From Pyrus communis (Eukaryota > Streptophyta > Magnoliopsida > Rosales > Rosaceae): DNA of 64,000 nt. The position numbers and the translations under genes are program-made. Below the pieces are notes generated by a model. That model was not told the DNA's origin. It saw only the letters and a list, made by a program, of their open reading frames with translations, and did no database searches. Each line of letters begins with the position of its first letter. The stretch's first letter is position 1. Below, in pieces: positions 58,805 through 64,000 of this stretch. The stretch spans positions 10,728,222 through 10,792,221 of the forward strand of contig NC_084818.1 of assembly GCF_963583255.1 (NCBI RefSeq). The letters are read 5' to 3'.

Positions 58805-59815
58805 GGGGGCGTTTGTTGCGCCGGACTATTTCGGACTGGATTAGCTTCAAGGACTAAGCTGGACTGGCTTAGACTAGACTAGACTGGACTAACTTAGTGA
58901 AGCGTTTGGTGCAGTATTGGACTAAGAAGCTGGATAATAACAAATTCTAATATTATATTATTTAATATATAAATTATTAATATTTTATTATGATCTTATC
59001 TTTTTCTTCATCTTTTCCTACCATTTCCGTCCCACTCTTTTCCTCTTCTCTCATCGTCCCACCCTCTCCCTCTTTTTTTTTCTCTTAGACCTCTCAATTC
59101 ATGTCTCTTTCTCATTCCTGGTCAAACTCCTTATTGATTCCAGTCTCTATTTCTCTGTCCTCCCTCCCTCTCTAGCTATGCGTTGTTCGAATGGAACCTC
59201 ACAACTCCAATTTTCCCGAAAAGTTGCAGGTTTCCCGATGTGTTTTCCCCGATGTGTTTTCCGGCCAACCCTCGTTAAATTGGATGAAGTTAGCACCGCC
59301 AAAAAATTCATCACCATCCCTAGACCGAGATCTTAGCCTTGAATGCTCGAATTTGTCATGGATTTGAAGAAGCCCAAACAGGCCGAGACTTCCAGGCCAT
59401 TTTCTGGCCACATTCGACCACATTTTGGCCTTGATTCAGGTAAAATCGTAATCTTGTCACTCCCAGCTTCAATTTGGTATATTTTATATAAATTTGGTTG
59501 TGAAATGGATTTGAAAGAGAGTCGGAAAGTTAATGATTGATCTAGGTGACCGTCATCATCTAGGTGACCGGAGATGACGAAGAGTCTGTCGGGAGTGGTC
59601 GTTGAGCATAACGAGGACGAGAAAGAGAGGATAGTCTTAGCTAGTCCCATGGTTATTGGGGGGTCTCGCTAAGACCTCTTAGTGAAGGGTTTTGTCCATG
59701 CTAGTCCCCTTTAGTCTCATTAATGTTAGTCCCAGCATGGAACAAACACAGTATTGGACTAATAGCTAGTCCAGTCCAGTCCAATTCAACTTAGTGAGGG
59801 CAAACAAACGCCCCC
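58805..59815. mobile_element. Non-autonomous PIF/Harbinger-like element (1011 bases)
   Basis: The ends GGGGGCGTTTGTTGC and GCAAACAAACGCCCCC are inverted, and TAA flanks both sides (58802-58804 and 59816-59818). Subterminal regions contain repeated GGACTAGACT-like words on the left and AGTCCAGTCC words on the right, as expected for transposase-binding repeats. The interior is partly pyrimidine-rich and partly GC-richer, without a transposase frame. Confidence 0.75.
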
Positions 59816-60289
59816 TAATATTAGTGGGAAGAGCTTCACTGGTTTGTTAAATAATTTGCAAACCAAGACACTTTTTTTATTTTTTATTGTGGACAAGTTT
59901 CAACAGAGACTAATTTTCCATATTCATTTATTTGAATCTGCTGGGAATGAATTTGAATATGTGCAAATGTTAGTTTTTTTTTTTTTTTTTTTTAATATAT
60001 ATATAACAAAAAAAAAAAAAACCAAGGACCCGTGGACCCTGTTTGTTTCAACCAGGCCAGGTTAGGTCCGGTTTCTATATTAGAATCTGCTATCCCCGGC
60101 CCGTCTCCTTTGTACCTGGGTCCGGTCCGGTCCCTCCAAAATTGGGCCTAGCCCGGCCCATGCCCACCCCTAGTTTATTCGTGTATGATAATTTTTTGTC
60201 TATAGAGATTGACAAGTACGTATTTTTAAATCTATGATTTGTGTACTTATATAAAGATACATGGAGTAAAGTTTGCTTACCGAAATTGT

Positions 60290-60475
60290 GAGCCTATGTT
60301 TATGCCCTTATACTTCCATACATATGCCTATGCATTTATATTTATGTACCTATGTTTATGCCCTTATACTTCCGTACCTATGCCTATGCACTTATACTTC
60401 CGAACCTATGCCTATGCACTTATACTTCCGAACCTATGCTTATGCACTTATACTTCCGTACCCATGTATAGCACT
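60290..60475. repeat. Minisatellite, 28-base unit
   Basis: The unit CCTATGCCTATGCACTTATA-CTTCCGAA is repeated about six times with small changes (TTATGCCCTTATACTTCC, GCATTTATATTTATG). It translates in some frames as Tyr/Leu/Pro/Met-rich repeats, but no start, promoter or homologue suggests a gene. Confidence 0.75.
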
Positions 60476-61195
60476 TTGTTAATGTACTTATAATTTTTAT
60501 GGGTGTTCTTTTTTCTTATGGAGATGGAAATTGTGTTAGTGATGATGTTTTGCTTTTCTTTTGTAATGTATTTTTGTCATTTCTTTCACGTTTATATTCA
60601 CAATTAATCAATATAAAAAATTTCATTTATTTTCTTGTACCTATTAGTACTTTCCAAAAATTTTAAAATTGTAGAATTTTGATTTTAAGTGTATTAATGG
60701 GTGATTTAAGTGTGAACGTCAATTTCCAATTTTTAGTCTTAATTATGAATTGAATAGGAAAATGTGGATGGCAAGTTTGTAAATAGTATACGTGGTAGAG
60801 GCAATTAAAGATGACATGGTGTTAAGATTTTAAAATAGGAACTTAAATTGGATAGAGAAAACCATGCAGGTTATAATCTAAAAGTAATCTTATTTATGTC
60901 CTAAAATCTAAAAGCCCTATAATTAATATAGTTTGTAATCTGAATTACTGAAGTTTTTACCATTAGTGTTTGATGATTGATTTTGTTTACAAAAAGTAAA
61001 AATTCCATGCATGAATGGCCCATTGAATTCAACCTTAAGGAGATACATGCAATTAAAAAAACATTTCTAAGCTTCGGCTATATATAAGAGTAGATTTGGA
61101 GAAAACTAATATCCAGAAATAAGTTTTATATAGCGCACAACAAGTCTACAACTATTGTACTTCCTTTGCTCTAGCTATCAACAAATTGAAGAAAT

Positions 61196-61554
61196 ATGGA
61201 GAAGGGTTCAGTGAAGTTAGCTTTCCTCATCGTGCTCTTGCTTGTTGCATCTTCTGGTAAAATACTTGTCTCTCAATCAACACACACACACACATATATA
61301 TACACACATATATGGCATATTATCATTTGATTTTTCTTGTTAACAATCAAGGAAACGTTTGTTGTAGGTGTACAACTTGGCGTGGGAGCAAAGCTCCAAC
61401 CGGACCCTCGATGCAAGATGCTGGAGACTGCGTAATTGGCTTCTGTCAATGCATTAATGGCTTTTGTAGGTGTCCTCCTGTGGAACAAAACATGGAGTCC
61501 ATTTCCAAAGACTTCTCTAAACTCTCGCAATCACAGAAGGAAATTCCTAATTAA
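61196..61554 (+). CDS. Cysteine-rich secreted peptide precursor (87 residues)
   Basis: Exon 1 (61196-61256) and exon 2 (61352-61554) join across a 95-base intron (CTG/GTAAAA; AATCAAG) in phase 1. A classical signal peptide, MEKGSVKLAFLIVLLLVASS, is encoded almost exactly by exon 1, the usual layout of plant cysteine-rich peptide genes. The mature part has eight cysteines in C-C-x-C ... C-x4-C-x-C-x4-C-x-C order (NVCCRCTTW, then DCVIGFCQCINGFCRCPP), then a polar 30-residue tail. The spacing does not match a classical defensin, LTP, snakin or thionin by eye. A role in defence or cell signalling is plausible from the architecture only. A TATATAA-like motif near 61080 and AATAAA near 61640 fit a short transcription unit. 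Confidence 0.75.
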
Positions 61555-62096
61555 AAGTCTTAGTTCTCGCACTAGTGTTGTTAAAATATTTGTGCTGCAA
61601 CTAAATACATGAGTTGTATGTACCTGCGATAAACTTATGAATAAAATGATATATTTATGAATAAGTTATATAGATTTTTCTTTTTCAAAACCAGATAATT
61701 AAAATAAATGTCATAACAGAACAATATATGTGATTATTTTCATAACCAGGATCTAGTCCATTGGAGGTTTAGCAGACGCCATGCAATGCAATGCTGGATA
61801 TGTAATTGTTGCCGAACGGGTTGGGTATCAAGCCAAGCTTAGCCAGCCCAACGCCCTTTCGGCCTGGTGAGCTCCACTTAATTTTAGCTTAGATTTCAAT
61901 TGGAGATGATCTTCAGCCCTTTGATAAGAGATGACCTTAGAAATGTCTAATAGAGAAGGCTAAAGGTCTAAAAAACTTAAAAATGGTCTGATTTGCCCAC
62001 AAATCCATCTCCAATGGATGGCTGGCATATATACTATGGAGCCATCCTGATTATTATTCAGCCAAAGGGCCAACTGGCTAACCAATTATAGCCCTC

Positions 62097-62777
62097 TTCT
62101 TAGCCTCTGTTTTTGGACTCAGCTTCTTTGGTGCAATAATTGATTCAAATTCAACAGTTAGATTTAAAAATATCAAATGGTAGTTTAATTAAATTAACCA
62201 TTAAATTTGAAGTATAAACTTATAACTAATAAATTATTAATGGTCCACTTTAGTTGGAGATGGTATATGAGGGACCTAACATTGTTCATTTAAAAATAAT
62301 TTCTTAAAAGACTATAATTTTGAACGACACTATGTGTGAAGATGGTCTTATACACAGAAAGGCGTGACTTGTCTTTAAGACCAAACGATCAAAACTCTCA
62401 AAACATAACTCACAATTGAAGCCCAAGCCCACATTATTCTTAGCCTCTTTTTTTGGGCTCAACTTCTTTGGTGCAATAATTGATTCAAGTTCAACAACTA
62501 GATTTAAAAACATCAAACGGCAGTTTAATTAAATTAACCAATAAATTTGAAGTATAAACTTAAAATTAATAAATTATTGATGGTCCACTTTAGTTGAAGG
62601 TGGTATATGAGTGATCTAATATTGTTCATTTAAAAATAATTTCTTATAAGGATATAATTTTGAATGACAATATGTTTGAAGATGGTCTTATACAGAGAGA
62701 GGCGTAACCCGTCTTTTAAGACCAAACGATCAAAACTCTTAAAACATAACTCACCATTGAAGCCCAAGCCCACATTA
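62097..62777. repeat. Direct tandem repeat, 2 x ~340 bases
   Basis: Copy 1 (about 62097-62436) and copy 2 (about 62437-62777) align throughout: TTAGCCTCT at 62100 and 62440, GGTGCAATAATTGATTCAA, ATTAACCA, TGGTCCACTTTAGTTG, AAGATGGTCTTATACA and GACCAAACGATCAAAACTCT. Each ends with GAAGCCCAAGCCCACATTA. Copy 2 abuts the FCF1 promoter, so promoter-proximal motifs are duplicated. Confidence 0.85.
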
Positions 62778-62957
62778 GCTTCTTAGGTCTAAACCCACGG
62801 TAGGCTTGGGTACAAGCGAGTGTTTCGTTTCGTCTCATCGTCATCTCCTTATTTCTCCCTCCCTGACTAACCGACTGCGCAGATTGAGCTGCCTCTATTC
62901 ATCACTTTTAGTAGGGTTTATTCAGAGAACACTATAAAAATAGGGTTTAGGGTTTTT
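62760..62957 (+). promoter_or_regulatory. FCF1 promoter: site II pair and telo boxes
   Basis: AGCCCAAGCCCA at about 62761-62772 is two inverted site II elements (TGGGCT). TAGGGTTT telo boxes occur at 62912-62919 and, overlapping, at 62941-62954 (TAGGGTTTAGGGTT), 50-95 bases before the ATG. This combination is characteristic of plant ribosome-biogenesis and translation genes and is bound by TCP and telo-box-binding factors. Confidence 0.75.
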
Positions 62958-63005
62958 GCGCAAATCCCAAATCTGTAAACTTTGGTTGTCTCTGTGATTC
63001 GGAAG

Positions 63006-63966
63006 ATGGGGAGAGCTAAAAAAGGCCCGAAATTTGCAGTCATGAAGAAGGTGGTCACCTCCAAAGCAATTAAAAGGTAAAAACTTTTCATAGTTTATTT
63101 CTTATTTGTCTTTATTTCTTCAATTTTCTGCATAAAAAGTTGGGATTTTGTTCGATTTTTGCTATGTGTTTTGAATTCAGCTACAAAGAGGCGATTTTGA
63201 ATCCGAACAAGAAGGACCTCACGAAAGAAAAGCTACCCAGAAACGTGTAAGTTTTTCATTGAGTTTAATGTTTATTTTAATTCTTTAATTAGGGGTTTAG
63301 TGGTTTAGCATAATTAGTTTGGTCTTGTGATTTAGGCCGAATGTTTCTTCTGCGCTGTTCTTTAAACACAACACTGCTTTGGGACCGCCTTACCGGGTTT
63401 TGGTTGATACCAACTTCATCAATTTCTCTATCCAGAATAAGGTTAGTGTTTAAATGCTAATTGTTGACATTATACATCTCATCGTTTTACTAAAATTATG
63501 TTTTGATTTGCAACGGAAGTTTTTCTATACATCTGCGTGTTTATGGTTGAAAATATTGATACATGGTGGACTTTTTCAGTAAGTTTAATCACATTTTGCC
63601 CTTTTGATGAGCTAAAGGTATAGGTTAGAACTTAGAAATTATCTGTAGTGGTCATAGTTGACTGTTTTTCTCCTTCACTTTGTGCAGTTGGATTTGGAGA
63701 AAGGAATGATGGATTGCCTGTACGCAAAGTGTGAGTCTTAAATCACTCGTTTATTGACTTGTATAAATTTTCAGTCTCCCCAGAGAAATTGGTTTCGAAT
63801 GCTGATTTTCATAACGAGAAATCTGTACCACGTCTTGATTGCAAATGCTGCTCTATTGGTAGCTTACTATCTGTTTCTCTTTTGAATTGGCAGGCACTCC
63901 TTGTATCACGGATTGTGTAATGGCAGAGCTTGAGAAGTTAGGTCAGAAATATCGTGTGGCTCTGAG
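63006..63966 (+). CDS. FCF1: rRNA-processing protein FCF1/UTP24, 5' part
   Basis: Five exons are visible before the window edge: 63006-63076, 63181-63246, 63336-63441, 63688-63730 and 63894-63966, all GT-AG and in frame. A further intron begins at 63967. The encoded N-terminal part reads MGRAKKGPKFAVMKK, AILNPNKKDLTKEKLPRNVP, FFKHNTALGPPYRVLVDTNF, then LDLEKGMMDCLYAKCTP and ITDCVMAELEKLG. FCF1 is the PIN-domain endonuclease of the SSU processome that cleaves pre-18S rRNA in the nucleolus. The first metal-binding Asp (LVDTNF) and the Glu of VMAEL are present. The rest of the PIN domain lies beyond 64000. The upstream telo/site II promoter agrees with the role. In Arabidopsis the likely orthologue, At2g46230, neighbours BAG6. 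Confidence 0.92.
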
Positions 63967-64000
63967 GTATGTTCTGAACTTTGGTACCTCCTTTATTTCA

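Noticed and set aside
60000..60170. Poly-T/A junction followed by GGCC-rich words (GGTCCGGTCCGG, GGCCTAGCCCGGCCC)
   Set aside because: Resembles a common plant repeat end, but only one end is visible and no TIR or duplication could be paired.

Overview
This is a plant nuclear window. It is AT-rich, has GT-AG introns, and genes lie far apart among transposon remnants. The repeats point to Rosaceae, probably the apple/pear group: a Cassandra-type LTR carrying 5S rRNA-like sequence, tRNA-derived SINEs, and several small foldback elements. The family assignment is an inference from repeat types and gene order; no species-specific marker was tested.

Left third (1-27 kb). Intergenic sequence holds a MIR159/319-type hairpin (minus strand, ~3.0-3.2 kb), a SINE and MITEs. 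A three-exon coiled-coil protein gene of the At5g41620 family follows (8.9-11.8 kb, minus). Next come a SINE with a reiterated tail interrupted by a solo Cassandra LTR (12.3-12.9 kb), a seven-coding-exon phosphatidylinositol-4-phosphate 5-kinase of the short type (16.7-20.4 kb, minus), and the F-box/kelch gene HAWAIIAN SKIRT (24.1-25.3 kb, minus).

Middle third (27-46.5 kb). About 10 kb of repeat-bearing spacer leads to a C2-domain protein gene (37.6-38.4 kb, minus). A small spliced gene for a putative secreted peptide (40.5-40.9 kb, plus) lies next to BAG6 (41.6-45.5 kb, minus), a chaperone regulator with IQ and BAG domains. Heat-shock-element-like sites sit just upstream of the BAG6 TATA box. 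A decayed ~1.8 kb tandem copy of the peptide-gene/BAG6 3' region lies to the left.

Right third (46.5-64 kb). This part is transposon-rich: a truncated Ty3/Gypsy element with a very long LTR, an internally deleted Ty1/Copia element with both LTRs and a matching target-site duplication, two MITEs, and an exon remnant of an R3H-domain gene. A cysteine-rich secreted peptide gene (61.2-61.6 kb, plus) follows. The window ends inside FCF1/UTP24, an 18S rRNA-processing PIN-domain nuclease gene (63.0 kb onward, plus), preceded by telo boxes and site II elements.

The conserved genes do not form one pathway. From memory, their order recalls Arabidopsis blocks At2g46230-At2g46240-At2g46250 (FCF1, BAG6, coiled-coil), At3g61590 (HWS) and At4g01190-At4g01200 (PIP5K, C2). 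That suggests conserved ancestral gene order. The least-described items are the two secreted-peptide genes and the variant MIR159/319 locus.
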